In this document: piece after piece, positions 27,304 to 35,902 of the stretch | Layout of the letters: each line of letters starts with the position of its first letter | How positions within the stretch are numbered: position 1 is the stretch's first letter | Assembly (NCBI GenBank): GCA_031273825.1 | Contig: JAISRB010000047.1 | Span: 1-50,641 of the forward strand | Source: Clostridiales bacterium | GTDB lineage: Bacteria; Bacillota; Clostridia; Christensenellales; JAISNN01 | Length of the DNA stretch: 50,641 bases | Reading direction: 5' to 3' | Made by a program: the position numbers and the translations under genes | Notes under the pieces: generated by a model | What the model was told of the DNA's origin: nothing | Database searches by the model: none | What the model saw: only the letters and a program-made list of their open reading frames with translations

Positions 27304-28043
27304 AATCTGTCCTCCAATTTGATTTTTTGTTTCTGCTTTTTGTTATAGGTCTATATGTTGTTAAGTTTTTTTACACAAATAAATACCTCCGTTTGTATGT
27401 TTTTCCGTCCTCTGTGGACATAAATAAAGGTGGGTTTCCCACTTTATCCCGCCGTAAGGCGGTTGGGCATTTTTTAGTCTTGACTGCAAAATCTTAGCCT
27501 GCTTCCTTTTTGCTAAATAGCAACACCTTTGCAACAGCTTTGGTTTCCGTTCGGTTCACATTTGGCTCCCGTCTGCTTGACCGTTATTTCGGATTTTGTC
27601 TTTATATGTGCGTTTATTTCATATTTACTATTTCCTTGTAACAATTAAAGTATCTAACAACAGCTCTGTGTACAAACTGTCAAGTGTAGATTGTTTCGTA
27701 TGATTGTTTCGTAATTAATTCCTCCGTGAATTTTGTGATTTTTGTTGTTGGTTTTTATGTGGCTATAATTGTTTTCAAGCGTTCACTTCGCTTTTTCCGT
27801 TATTTTGGTAATGCTCTTATCATTGTTTATCCCTCCCGATTATTTTGTTTATGGACAGAAAAAACGCCCCGTTATTTACTTCTACGAAGTGTTTTTGGTG
27901 TTGATATAGTTGTGGTTTTAGTATTAAAATGCCGCTTATGAAAACTTTCACAAACGGCATGAGTATGATAAAAGGAAGTCGTTAAAACCCCATGATACAT
28001 CAGTTAAATGTACCCGATTGTGCTTTGGTTTCACTTTTCATGT
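27304..28043. other. 740-base region without a gene; candidate oriT and leader
   Basis: AT-rich, no convincing protein gene on either strand. Near the relaxase start it holds two adjacent hairpins: GTGGG-TTT-CCCAC (27430-27442) and CCGCC-GTAA-GGCGG (27449-27462). This makes it the best place to look for oriT. A 16-codon frame (ATG TCC ACA GAG..., ending just before the relaxase leader) is present but weak. Near 27930-27960, ATGCCG ... CGGCAT forms a larger stem-loop just past the restriction gene and may end that operon. Nothing else recognised. Confidence 0.4.
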
Positions 28044-31019
28044 CTATTCCTTGTCTAAGCCGCGCCACACGGTTTCGACTGAATAGCGAATGCCCGTATC
28101 GATTGCCTTAAAGTGCGCCGCGCCGCAGCGGTTTTTAAAATTCACAATGCCGGTTAAGCCTTGTTCGTCTTTTATTCCTTTTGTTTCGATAATAAAATAT
28201 AGCTTTTTTTCGCCGTCCGCTGTTTCGTAATAAACCGCCCAATCCGGGCTGTAATTGCCGATAGGGGTGCTAATCTTAAAACGCGTTGGGATTTTAAAGA
28301 ATAATTTAACGTCATTGTCAATGTCTAAAGCCCGTGCAAAATCGCTTTCCACTCCGCTGTCGAAAATAACGTGGTCATAAACCGAATGTTCTACCGCAAT
28401 CGCATTGTGGTCTAAAAATGCGAGGGCTTCCTTTTCGTCTGCAAAATTAAAAACCTCGTACCAAGTGTACTCTTGCCCGTCGAGGCGTGTGTATTTTATG
28501 CCGTCCTCCATCATAACGTCGATTTTTGTGCTGTTTATAATCTTGATTACCGCTTCCGCAAAGGACTGCGGGTTATTTACAAAGTCCGCAAAGCGGTCTG
28601 CCGCAAGCAGAATTTCGCCGACTTCCTTGCGCGGCATTCTACAAGCCGCCGCAACCGTCGCCGTTATATCCGGCAACAAAAATTCTTGCTCCGCATCCGC
28701 AAAGCGTTGCCGCGTTTCTTCAAAACTAACGCCCGCCTTTGCAACATCAAGCCGCGCTTCCTCTTTGCGGATGCGTATAGGCTTTATTTCTTCCATAGCT
28801 TTTATACGTTCCGCACACTTTTCGTGCAGAGCGGTTATGTCCATAGCCATACGAAATATAGTTTTTTGTTTCATTTTGCCCCAAATCTCCGTAAACTGAG
28901 GAGAGAGGAATATGTCGTCCTTACGCTTAACGGAAACCTGTTTTTTATACGGCTTAATCTCGACCTTTTTGTCGGCGGCAAGCAGTATAGGAATTATGCG
29001 CTCCCGCGCCGCCTCAAAGCGGGCGGGCAAGTCAACCGTTCCCGTTTTAAGTGCGTTTTTAAGCGTATCTTTCACCTTTCCGCTTGTATCGATATAGTTT
29101 TTAGCGCGGAAATGTTGCAGAATTTCCGTCGCCTCCGCATGGTTAATCTTTTTATGTTCGGCAGCTTCCGCACCGCTTGAGGTAGCGTCATCTGCCGCGC
29201 CGTTGTTATCATTATAGGAAATGTTTACAAACATTCCGATATCCAAAACGCCGAATTTAACACCCAATTCCTCAATTTCTGTTTGCAACTTTGCCGCAAA
29301 CTCACTAAAGCCCTCGTTGCTTATAACGTGTAGGATATTTATGCTGTCCTCCTCAATCCGTTCACCGTTTTGATTTACGCAAAGCCTAAGCCCGCGCCCG
29401 ATTTTTTGGCGGCAAGTAAACGGCGTTCTATTTTCAATCAACGTGCAGATTTGGAACACGTTGGGGTTGTCCCAACCTTCCCTTAGCGCACTGTGTGAAA
29501 ATATAAAGCGCAGAGGGGATTCAAAACTAAGTAGAACTTCCTTTTGTTGCATGATTAGCGAATAAGTGTCAAAGTCATCCACCGTGTCTCCCCTTGTATC
29601 TTTTAACGCTCCTTTTTTGTCCTTGCTAAAATAACCGTTGTGAACGTCGGTCACGTCCTGCGGAAAGCGTTCACGTATCGGCGCAAACTTTGGCAAAGCG
29701 ATAAGGCGGGCGTATTCTTCCTCAAACATTTTTGCGTAAATGCCTTTTGCGTCGTCGCCGTCCGCGCCGTGAATGCGATATTTTGCCACCTCGTCAATAA
29801 AAAACAGCGACAAAACCTTGATACCACGGCTAATATACCGCAATTCCTTTTCAAGATGAATTAGTATAGTGCTTTTAATTTGTTCGCGCTTCATTACCGT
29901 TTCGTCCACGCCGCCGATAGTCTTTCCTGAGCTAAGGGTTTCGGTATTAGAAAACTCTATTCCTTCAAAGCCCTGCGTGCAGTCGATTCCTTCAATCTCG
30001 TAGCCGTCGTATATGTCGCGCCCCGTAACCTCGGAGAGTTTTGCATTGGACGAAACCGTTACGGTCTTACGCCACACAAGTCCCGTTTTCGGGTTGCGAA
30101 TATCAAGCTCTAATTTAGCGTAGAAACTGCCTTTTTTGCCAACCTCCACAAGCCGAATATAAGGCTTATTAAACCCACCCGCCACGCTGTCGCTTGCAAT
30201 GCAAATCTGCTTGACGATTTTCTTTTCGTATGCGTCCACGGGAGTGAGGCGGTAAATCGTGTTTATTTTTTCTTTATGCGTCGCGCTATAACGCAACTCG
30301 CAAAGAGGGTTGAGATTGTTCTTGATTGCCGTCCGCGCTAATGTCGTAGTGTCTAAGCTCTGCGGTTCGTCAAGTATCACGATAGGACGGCACTCGGTCA
30401 TAAACTCCCGCGCCGTTTTATCCATGCGGTCGCTTTCCTTAACAAAAAGGTTGCTGTCCTTGTTTATTGCGTCGATAGTTACAATCATAACCTCTAAGGT
30501 TGACGAGAGCGCAAAGTCGCGCACCTCGTTTAGCTTTTTAGAGTTGTATATAAAGTAATGCGCCCGCCGTCCGTCGTACTCCTGCGCAAAGTGCGACTCC
30601 ATGATTTTGAAGCTGTGGTATACGCCCTCGCGAATGGCGACGCTCGGAGCTAAAACTACGAACTTGTTAAACCCATATAGCTTGTTAAGCTCAAATATAG
30701 TCTTTATGTACACAAACGTCTTGCCCGTGCCTGTTTCCATTTCAATATTAAAGCGGTATTCGGGTTGTCCGTCCACATCGGGTATTTCCGTAAGAGGAAG
30801 TAGGTTCATTTCTTGCACAGCGTTCATATTCGCTTGTATTTGAGCGCGGTCTATTGTCAGCGCATTACCGTAGCCTTGAAAAACGCCTTGCGCGTGGTCG
30901 TGCAAATCAAGCCGTTCTACTGAAAAAATAGACGGTGCACCCGTCTGCCCTTTGAACAGCTCCGCCGCCGCGTTTACCGCATCTATTTGGAATTGTTGTT
31001 TTTTAAATTTTAGTTTCAT
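28044..31019 (-). CDS. res: Type III restriction enzyme, Res subunit
   Basis: ATP-dependent translocase/nuclease that cuts DNA with two unmodified, opposed sites, in complex with Mod. P-loop METGTGKTFVY (residues ~94-104), DEPQ box at 217-220 (typical of type III, in place of DEAD/DExH), RYSATH motif III, and the GRGLRLCVNQNGER region (motif VI, near 540). The C-terminal nuclease motif is PDWAVYYE (~925) followed by FIIETKG (~940), the PD...ExK layout. Length of 991 is usual. Its ATG overlaps the stop of the 212-aa gene (ATGA), so the operon is tightly coupled. Confidence 0.95.
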   Translation of the reverse strand: MKLKFKKQQFQIDAVNAAAELFKGQTGAPSIFSVERLDLHDHAQGVFQGYGNALTIDRAQIQANMNAVQEMNLLPLTEIPDVDGQPEYRFNIEMETGTGKTFVYIKTIFELNKLYGFNKFVVLAPSVAIREGVYHSFKIMESHFAQEYDGRRAHYFIYNSKKLNEVRDFALSSTLEVMIVTIDAINKDSNLFVKESDRMDKTAREFMTECRPIVILDEPQSLDTTTLARTAIKNNLNPLCELRYSATHKEKINTIYRLTPVDAYEKKIVKQICIASDSVAGGFNKPYIRLVEVGKKGSFYAKLELDIRNPKTGLVWRKTVTVSSNAKLSEVTGRDIYDGYEIEGIDCTQGFEGIEFSNTETLSSGKTIGGVDETVMKREQIKSTILIHLEKELRYISRGIKVLSLFFIDEVAKYRIHGADGDDAKGIYAKMFEEEYARLIALPKFAPIRERFPQDVTDVHNGYFSKDKKGALKDTRGDTVDDFDTYSLIMQQKEVLLSFESPLRFIFSHSALREGWDNPNVFQICTLIENRTPFTCRQKIGRGLRLCVNQNGERIEEDSINILHVISNEGFSEFAAKLQTEIEELGVKFGVLDIGMFVNISYNDNNGAADDATSSGAEAAEHKKINHAEATEILQHFRAKNYIDTSGKVKDTLKNALKTGTVDLPARFEAARERIIPILLAADKKVEIKPYKKQVSVKRKDDIFLSPQFTEIWGKMKQKTIFRMAMDITALHEKCAERIKAMEEIKPIRIRKEEARLDVAKAGVSFEETRQRFADAEQEFLLPDITATVAAACRMPRKEVGEILLAADRFADFVNNPQSFAEAVIKIINSTKIDVMMEDGIKYTRLDGQEYTWYEVFNFADEKEALAFLDHNAIAVEHSVYDHVIFDSGVESDFARALDIDNDVKLFFKIPTRFKISTPIGNYSPDWAVYYETADGEKKLYFIIETKGIKDEQGLTGIVNFKNRCGAAHFKAIDTGIRYSVETVWRGLDKE

Positions 31020-31654
31020 AATCCTTCATCCTCAAGTACTCTGAATATATCAGGATGCTCTTCACGGTCTATAATATTCGACAACAAACCATCTACAAGA
31101 GCAAATTCAAATAAGATAAGTTCAAAGGAATTCGAACCTTTATTATCATTTTTGTCCGTTAATATCAAAAAATTATTATATATGTTGATTAGCGTTTTTT
31201 TGAATAATATCAAAAGGTCTATTAAATAAATTTTATTGAATCTTTCTGCATCACCGTAAAGCATTTCTAATAAATTATGACCTATTTCATCTCTAATTTT
31301 TTTGAGTTTAAAGTATTCCTTTTTGTCCTCTAAATTCATAAAGTCAAATAAAACCATGATATCAATTATGTCCGCTTTTTTTAGTGTTTTTTTATCGTTA
31401 AACATTTTTTTCAAGCTTGCTTTCATTATGGCTGCATAAACATCTACAGGCTCTTTTGTATCATAAGTTTTTTGCAGATTTCCGCCTATTCTATTACATA
31501 TAGTCAAATTAAATCTTTCAAAAACTGCAATAAAAGCGGCAGAAAAAACTGCGCTTTCAATCTTGTCATTATCTAAAAAACGGTTATCATTAATTTTCTG
31601 CCCTCTTATGGCAGCTAAACCTAACTTGTAGTTTGCAATTTTTTCTTGCTGCAT
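31016..31654 (-). CDS. HEPN-like accessory protein inside the type III operon
   Basis: Family not recognised. 212 residues, mostly helical and Ile/Leu/Lys/Asn-rich. The segment KKIRDEIGHNLLEML has R121 and H126 in an RX4H arrangement, the signature of HEPN domains, many of which are metal-independent RNases in toxin-antitoxin and defence systems. It begins one base after mod stops and its stop overlaps the res start, so mod, this gene and res are one translation unit. It is clearly more AT-rich than mod and res, which suggests it joined the operon separately. It could be an RNase backup, or a structural HEPN-like protein such as those of the MAE_28990/18760 group. Confidence 0.6.
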   Translation of the reverse strand: MQQEKIANYKLGLAAIRGQKINDNRFLDNDKIESAVFSAAFIAVFERFNLTICNRIGGNLQKTYDTKEPVDVYAAIMKASLKKMFNDKKTLKKADIIDIMVLFDFMNLEDKKEYFKLKKIRDEIGHNLLEMLYGDAERFNKIYLIDLLILFKKTLINIYNNFLILTDKNDNKGSNSFELILFEFALVDGLLSNIIDREEHPDIFRVLEDEGL

Positions 31655-31655
31655 A

Positions 31656-33788
31656 TCAAAACAACCTCATTTCCTGTCCGGCTTTTTTTAGTATCTCGTC
31701 GCAGTTGGTCATGGCGTTGGTGTCGGTAAAGCACATATCCGCAAAGAAAAGCGTACCCGCGCCGACTGCCGACAAAGCCTCCATTTGCTCGATTGTTAAG
31801 TCGGGTTGCATACAAATCAAAACCTTGTATGCGTCCATGTTCTCGTCGCCCGCGTGCGTGATTATATGCGCCGCGGCGTTCGCCGCCGTAACTTCCTCTA
31901 CGGGTAAAGTTAGCGGTAAGCTGTATTTGAGCATAATCTCGTATACCAAATCAAGAGGCTTGCGGTCGGGCAGTAAATAATCGTAGTACGCAAACACTCT
32001 TTGCGCTAATGCCTCGTAGTCCCGCGTATAGCTGTTGTCCCATTTGCGTAGGTTGGACGCGTCAAGTTTGAATACCTTGAAGCCTGTATCTAAATTTTCA
32101 GACATTTCTTTATTTTTTTCATCATCTCCCCAATAAGCTATCGCCTTTTTGACGGTATGCGTTTTTCCATTTATAATCATATCTCTTCCGTCATCCAACA
32201 GTTTAGCTTTGCCGACCGTAATATCTTGTAACTCGGGCGTTCCGTGTTTTTGATAATATCTATAAATATCGCCATTCTCCAACAAAAAGTTTTTTATCTT
32301 TTCACCCGCACGGCGTATGCGTTCTTTGCCGATTTCGCAAAGGTTTTTATATCCTGCCTTATATGCCTCACTATTCCCGTCAGTTAATTCCGGCATTTGC
32401 ACGCAGATAAATTTGCGTTTGCCGCCGTCCTCCGCGTTTAATTGCATAACTGCGTGCGCCGTCGTGCCGCTCCCACTGAAAAAATCAAGAACTATGTCGT
32501 CGTTTGTCGTGCTAAATGCTATTAAAAATTTTAGCAACGAAATTGGCTTTGCATAATCAAAAGGTGCGACTTCAAAAAGCGAAATGAGATTCTTTTTGGC
32601 GTTATCGTTTGAGTATGCATTTTCAACAAACTCTAACGACAATAGAGGCTTTGTTCTTTCAATATAGCGAATTTCAAAACCGTTCGTGATTCTTTCTATT
32701 GAAGCGTTTTGATATGTTTTAGTATATATTCGGGAATAACCGTCGTATTCTTTTACCACTATAAAGCCATTCTTTAAGCCGAACTCGAACAACTCTTTAC
32801 TCCATCGCCACGCCCAATCTGCGCGGCTGTATTGTCCGCTTTTCCGTGCGTTGTATTTTTCAAGTGAGTTGCCGGGATAAAGGGTTTTGCCGTTAATTTC
32901 AATCGGATAATCCAAGCTTGGACTATATTGCAAACTGTCGTAGTCAAGCGTTTGGTTTAGCTTATATTTTCCCCTTGATTCGACAAATTCATCCTCAAAT
33001 TTAAAACCCTCGTCAGTATGGCTTTGTAAATTAAACCTCACACTTTCCGATTTTGAATATATCAAAATGTAATCATGGTTTGACGCTATTGCGTCTGTTG
33101 TTTTCCCCGCCTTTTTAGTGACTCGCGGTAGTATTCCTAAAAAGTTATACTCGCCGAACACCTCATCGCAAAGTTTCCGCAGGTTCGTAATCTCATTGTC
33201 GTCTATGCTTATAAAAATAACGCCGTCAGGCTTCAAAAGCACCCGTGCCAATTTCAACCTCGGCAACATCATGTTTAGCCAATTTGTGTGATACCGTCCT
33301 GCCGTTTCCGCATTACTTTTTGCCGTTGCGCCGATTATCTTTTTGTAGTTTTCTATGCAGTCGGCAAAGTCGTCTTTATATACAAAATCGTTGCCCGTGT
33401 TATACGGCGGGTCTATGTATATCATTTTAACGCGGTTCATATAGCTTCCCGAAAGGAGCTTGAGAACTTCCAAATTATCGCCCTCAATATAAAGGTTTTC
33501 CGTCGTGTCAAAATCCACGCTTTCCTCTCGGCAAGGGCGGAGCGTTCCCGTGCTGCGTTTTTGTGCAAGGCGTATCGCGTCCAATTTGCCCGCCCATGAA
33601 AAGCTGTACTTTTCGCGTGAGTCCTCGACGTATTCACCTAAACTATTTTGTAGCGCGTCAAAGTCAATTTTCCCGTCCTTAAACACCTCGGGGAAAACCG
33701 CCCTTAACTCCTCAACTCTTGCCGCCGCTAAGTCGGGCGTTTGTCCGTCTATTTTTTCATTTTGCGTTCTCCTTTTCAAGTAAATCAA
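31656..33788 (-). CDS. mod: Type III DNA adenine methyltransferase, Mod subunit
   Basis: Adenine-N6 methyltransferase that also gives sequence recognition to Res. Beta-class motif order: DPPYNTGNDFVYKD (residues 126-139) first, variable target-recognition region (~200-410), then LDFFSGSGTTAHAVMQLN (AdoMet motif, ~435). Length of ~700 is normal. Start problem: the frame has only a TTG at 33786-33788 without a ribosome site. A well placed ATG at 33758-33760 (AAGGAG eight bases upstream, and overlapping the previous gene's stop as ATGA) is out of frame because an A-run after it has six As; seven would put it in frame with EKIDGQTPDL. Mod may thus be phase-variable, slip-dependent or off. Confidence 0.92.
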   Translation of the reverse strand: MIYLKRRTQNEKIDGQTPDLAAARVEELRAVFPEVFKDGKIDFDALQNSLGEYVEDSREKYSFSWAGKLDAIRLAQKRSTGTLRPCREESVDFDTTENLYIEGDNLEVLKLLSGSYMNRVKMIYIDPPYNTGNDFVYKDDFADCIENYKKIIGATAKSNAETAGRYHTNWLNMMLPRLKLARVLLKPDGVIFISIDDNEITNLRKLCDEVFGEYNFLGILPRVTKKAGKTTDAIASNHDYILIYSKSESVRFNLQSHTDEGFKFEDEFVESRGKYKLNQTLDYDSLQYSPSLDYPIEINGKTLYPGNSLEKYNARKSGQYSRADWAWRWSKELFEFGLKNGFIVVKEYDGYSRIYTKTYQNASIERITNGFEIRYIERTKPLLSLEFVENAYSNDNAKKNLISLFEVAPFDYAKPISLLKFLIAFSTTNDDIVLDFFSGSGTTAHAVMQLNAEDGGKRKFICVQMPELTDGNSEAYKAGYKNLCEIGKERIRRAGEKIKNFLLENGDIYRYYQKHGTPELQDITVGKAKLLDDGRDMIINGKTHTVKKAIAYWGDDEKNKEMSENLDTGFKVFKLDASNLRKWDNSYTRDYEALAQRVFAYYDYLLPDRKPLDLVYEIMLKYSLPLTLPVEEVTAANAAAHIITHAGDENMDAYKVLICMQPDLTIEQMEALSAVGAGTLFFADMCFTDTNAMTNCDEILKKAGQEMRLF

Positions 33789-34209
33789 TTTTGCCTAAGT
33801 CGGCTTTCTTTTTGCTAATTAAAGTAATTACATATCCAAAAATGACAACGTAATTATTCATAGCGTTAAACATTTTGATGGAAAGCAAATAATCTAACGC
33901 AAACAGTACCACCATACACTTCAAAATGGTATAAATCGCAAACTGGAAGTTCAAACATTCAAGAAAGCCATATTTTTTTGTTTTGAATCGCTTACTTGTT
34001 AGCCATAACACTACAGCAGGCAGCAAGTAAATCAAAAGCCTATAAAGTATCAAAGATATATATTGCAATGCGCTTGTAACATTGCCGTCTTTTTCTAAGC
34101 TTTCCCATAGCGTTCCAGTATCTAATAAAGCGAAACTCAGCGTGATAATTGCAAACACGCCCATAATGATAGGCAACGCTATTAGAAATTTTATAAAAAC
34201 TTTTTTCAT
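33757..34209 (-). CDS. Four-helix membrane protein coupled to mod
   Basis: 150 residues, not recognised. About four hydrophobic segments: ~5-27 (FLIALPIIMGVFAIITLSFA), ~50-70 (ISLILYRLLIYLLPAVVLWL), ~92-110 and ~120-136 (YVVIFGYVITLI), with short basic loops (SKRFKTKKYGF, KKKADLGK). Its ATG overlaps the stop of the 124-aa gene, and its stop forms ATGA with the presumed mod start. Type III systems do not normally carry a membrane protein, so it could be a membrane effector of a composite defence operon. Function is unknown. Confidence 0.65.
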   Translation of the reverse strand: MKKVFIKFLIALPIIMGVFAIITLSFALLDTGTLWESLEKDGNVTSALQYISLILYRLLIYLLPAVVLWLTSKRFKTKKYGFLECLNFQFAIYTILKCMVVLFALDYLLSIKMFNAMNNYVVIFGYVITLISKKKADLGKIDLLEKENAK

Positions 34210-34583
34210 CAGCTTCCTTTCAATACCTTCAGCACTTTATCCCCAAAATCCTCTTGACAAATCCTTACGATTTCCTCGACAGCCTTTTTGACTTTTTCCT
34301 TAAACGCAGGGGGATAGCCGTTGTTTTTTTTCTTCCCCTCAACATACTCGCTATCGTAGTTATCTAAAAGGTCATTAACAATTTTTCGTGCTTGACTTTG
34401 TTTATTTCCGCTTAGCTTTTGATAAAGAGCTTGTAAAAAATTATTTAATGCTCCGTCACTAACATCTGCTTCATCGTTTAATTGCGAAAGCACCGCCATA
34501 ATTCTATCAAGTTTACTATTATCTTTTATCTTTGAAATTTCGTCGCAAATTCTTTCTCTAATTTCTTTTGATTCGTTACCCAT
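34209..34583 (-). CDS. Hypothetical soluble protein at the head of the type III operon
   Basis: 124 residues, highly charged and helical (KEIRERICDEISKIKDNSK, SGNKQSQARKIVNDLLDNYD, FKEKVKKAVEEIVRIC). No motif recognised. GAGGAAA lies before its ATG. Its stop overlaps the start of the membrane protein gene, so the two are translated together. In the order soluble protein, membrane protein, Mod, HEPN-like, Res, it might be the sensor or regulator of the membrane protein; this is inference only. Confidence 0.6.
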   Translation of the reverse strand: MGNESKEIRERICDEISKIKDNSKLDRIMAVLSQLNDEADVSDGALNNFLQALYQKLSGNKQSQARKIVNDLLDNYDSEYVEGKKKNNGYPPAFKEKVKKAVEEIVRICQEDFGDKVLKVLKGS

Positions 34584-34594
34584 AATTTCCTCTG

Positions 34595-34975
34595 TTAATC
34601 CTTTCCCCTTTTCCCTTTAATTGTCTTTATTTGTTCAGTTTGTAGCTGCAGAATTGATTTTTCTGCTGTCGGTAAATCCTCGGGTATAGTTCCGCCGATT
34701 TCCTCTATTGCACCACGCGCTGCTTTTCCGATTCTGTAATGCACCTATCCCGCTTCCGTTTTGTCGGTCACGATATGTCGCCGCGTACGAACAATAGCTT
34801 GCTATCCTCATCAAGCCGTTCATAAAGCTCTTGAATCTCTTGTTGGCGCGTTTTTAGCGCAAAATAGGTTTGACCTAAGGCTATCACCTCTTTGCGCGGA
34901 TCGCCGTTCATTACGATAAGATAACAAGCTAGCGATTGAGACAATAGTCAGTAATACTGTCTTGTCTGCCCTTTT
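34595..34975 (-). pseudogene. dinD: Decayed dinD (DNA-damage-inducible protein D)
   Basis: Pieces of a DinD protein can be followed in order on the minus strand but in different frames. GRQDSITDYCLNR comes first; after a one-base shift, ACYLIVMNGDPRKEVIALGQ and TYFALKTRQQEIQELYERL follow, then a stop (GDIS*). After a deletion of the middle third, the C-terminal end reads YRIGKAARGAIEEIGGTIPE, DLPTAEKSILQLQTEQIK and ends at TAA 34595. Intact DinD is ~280 residues; here N-terminus and middle are lost, with at least one frameshift. It lies between the XRE gene and the type III operon and is not expected to function. The short 47-codon frame starting at ATG in VMNGD is a fragment of it. Confidence 0.8.
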
Positions 34976-35013
34976 ATTGGCTTCCTAACCTCGGAAAAGC
35001 AATCCCTTTACCA

Positions 35014-35220
35014 TTATTCTTTTGTCCCCTTTTCGTCAAATTTTACTCCGTACTTTTTGCATAACTCGTCAAATCTAACCATTATAAGTTTTGTCGCCTT
35101 ATAATGCCCCATTTCCCATCGATTGACTGTTGTGTAGGCAACGCCAAGCAGCTCTGCAAGTTGCATCTGCGATATTTGTAATTTGACTCTCAATTGTAAT
35201 ACTTTTTCAGCGAAAGTCAT
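35014..35220 (-). CDS. XRE-family HTH regulator
   Basis: A single-domain Cro/C1-type DNA-binding protein of 68 residues. TFAEKVLQLRVKLQISQMQL, AELLGVAYTTVNRWEMGHYK is a clear helix-turn-helix of the Xre type, and RFDELCKKYGVKF completes the five-helix fold. ATG 35220 is chosen because AGGAGAGGTGACA precedes it; the frame also opens seven codons earlier. It has a consensus sigma-A promoter and is the first gene from the right end of the nested element. It may regulate itself and the operon downstream. Confidence 0.85.
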   Translation of the reverse strand: MTFAEKVLQLRVKLQISQMQLAELLGVAYTTVNRWEMGHYKATKLIMVRFDELCKKYGVKFDEKGTKE

Positions 35221-35251
35221 TGTCACCTCTCCTTTTAGCACTCTATGTTAT

Positions 35252-35280
35252 ATTATAGCAGTTTTCTTTTTCAATGTCAA
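35252..35280 (-). promoter_or_regulatory. Sigma-A promoter of the XRE gene
   Basis: Minus strand: TTGACA (35275-35280), 17-base spacer, TATAAT (35252-35257), both hexamers at consensus, ~30 bases before the XRE start. It may also read into the type III operon across the dinD remnant, since no terminator was seen in 34584-35013. Confidence 0.8.
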
Positions 35281-35349
35281 ACTGAGAACATCCGTTTTCT
35301 CCAAAGTTTTATATATAGCTGTTTAAAGTTCGCGTCTTTATAGCTACAT

Positions 35350-35384
35350 TTATTAGGCTAATATTAATCAGTAAGCAGAAGCCT
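35350..35384. terminator. Stem-loop, possible terminator at element right end
   Basis: ATTAGGCT and AGCCTAAT can pair across a 19-base loop, followed by TTTTT on the plus strand. A long loop makes it weak. It lies between the XRE promoter and the right attachment site. The rest of 35281-35502 is AT-rich with no gene. Confidence 0.35.
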
Positions 35385-35502
35385 AATTTTTACACCAAAA
35401 AGGTTACACCTAAAATCGCATATAACCTCTTGATGTTTATTTGTTTTTATCACGAACTTGCTGTTTGACCTTACTTTTATATAATTTTTTATTATTGCAA
35501 TT

Positions 35503-35523
35503 TGTATCCTTCTGTATATCTAA
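35503..35523 (-). other. Right attachment site of the nested element
   Basis: Arm TGTATCCTTCTGTATATC (35503-35520) followed by TAA (35521-35523), the reverse complement of the left arm plus the same directly repeated triplet. The outer flank is CCCTGCTTGTC. Confidence 0.75.
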
Positions 35524-35538
35524 CCCTGCTTGTCTTTT

Positions 35539-35706
35539 TTAGGTTTTTGCAACGGTTTTGTCAACCTCCAATTCATTCAAATCGGTATTACTTTCGATAG
35601 AATTTTCATTCTTTTCCCTTTTTGCTTGTGGCTGTCTAACCTTGTCCTGTCTTTCCGTTTCGTCGTATTGTTTCCGCCGAATTGCCCTCTTAAAAAAATC
35701 CCTCCA
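35539..35706 (-). pseudogene. 3' remnant of an unidentified gene of the outer element
   Basis: An open frame of 55 codons between stops with no start codon near its beginning. The translation is highly charged and protein-like (RDFFKRAIRRKQYDETERQD, NENSIESNTDLNELEVDK, ending TVAKT). It looks like the C-terminal tail of a larger mobilisation or plasmid-type protein. It ends 16 bases outside the right attachment site of the nested element. In the uninterrupted outer element it would have stood just upstream of the 149-aa gene now at 23020. Confidence 0.4.
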
Positions 35707-35825
35707 CTACTTAGAAAAAAAACGGCCTATCGTCAAGGTGTTTTTAGAAAAGTTTTTTTAGAAACTTTTTAGGTTTTAGACCTTTTGGGCATAACTTCTC
35801 AAAGCGGAAGTAACCGCATAAACAA

Positions 35826-35862
35826 AAAAACGAACTCGCAATCAGCTTGCGGATTCGTTTTT
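35826..35862. terminator. Bidirectional intrinsic terminator
   Basis: AAAAACGAACTCGCAA (35826-35841), loop TCAGC, TTGCGGATTCGTTTTT (35847-35862). The stem has two adjacent mismatches, with A-run and T-run on either side. On the minus strand it would end the transcript from the AlbA-type regulator gene. Confidence 0.65.
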
Positions 35863-35902
35863 GTCGTTCATACTTAAAAGAATGCGATATATTAACGTCA
35901 TT

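Noticed and set aside
28405..29180. Two long plus-strand frames (164 and 235 codons) opposite res
   Set aside because: They mirror the coding sequence of a well supported restriction subunit and show no protein-like features.
34625..34823. A 62-codon minus-strand frame as a separate small gene
   Set aside because: It lies out of frame with the DinD segments that explain this stretch and has an unnatural composition.
35530..35772. 80-codon plus-strand frame rich in Phe/Leu as a membrane peptide
   Set aside because: No ribosome site, and the minus strand gives the charged protein-like remnant with better composition.
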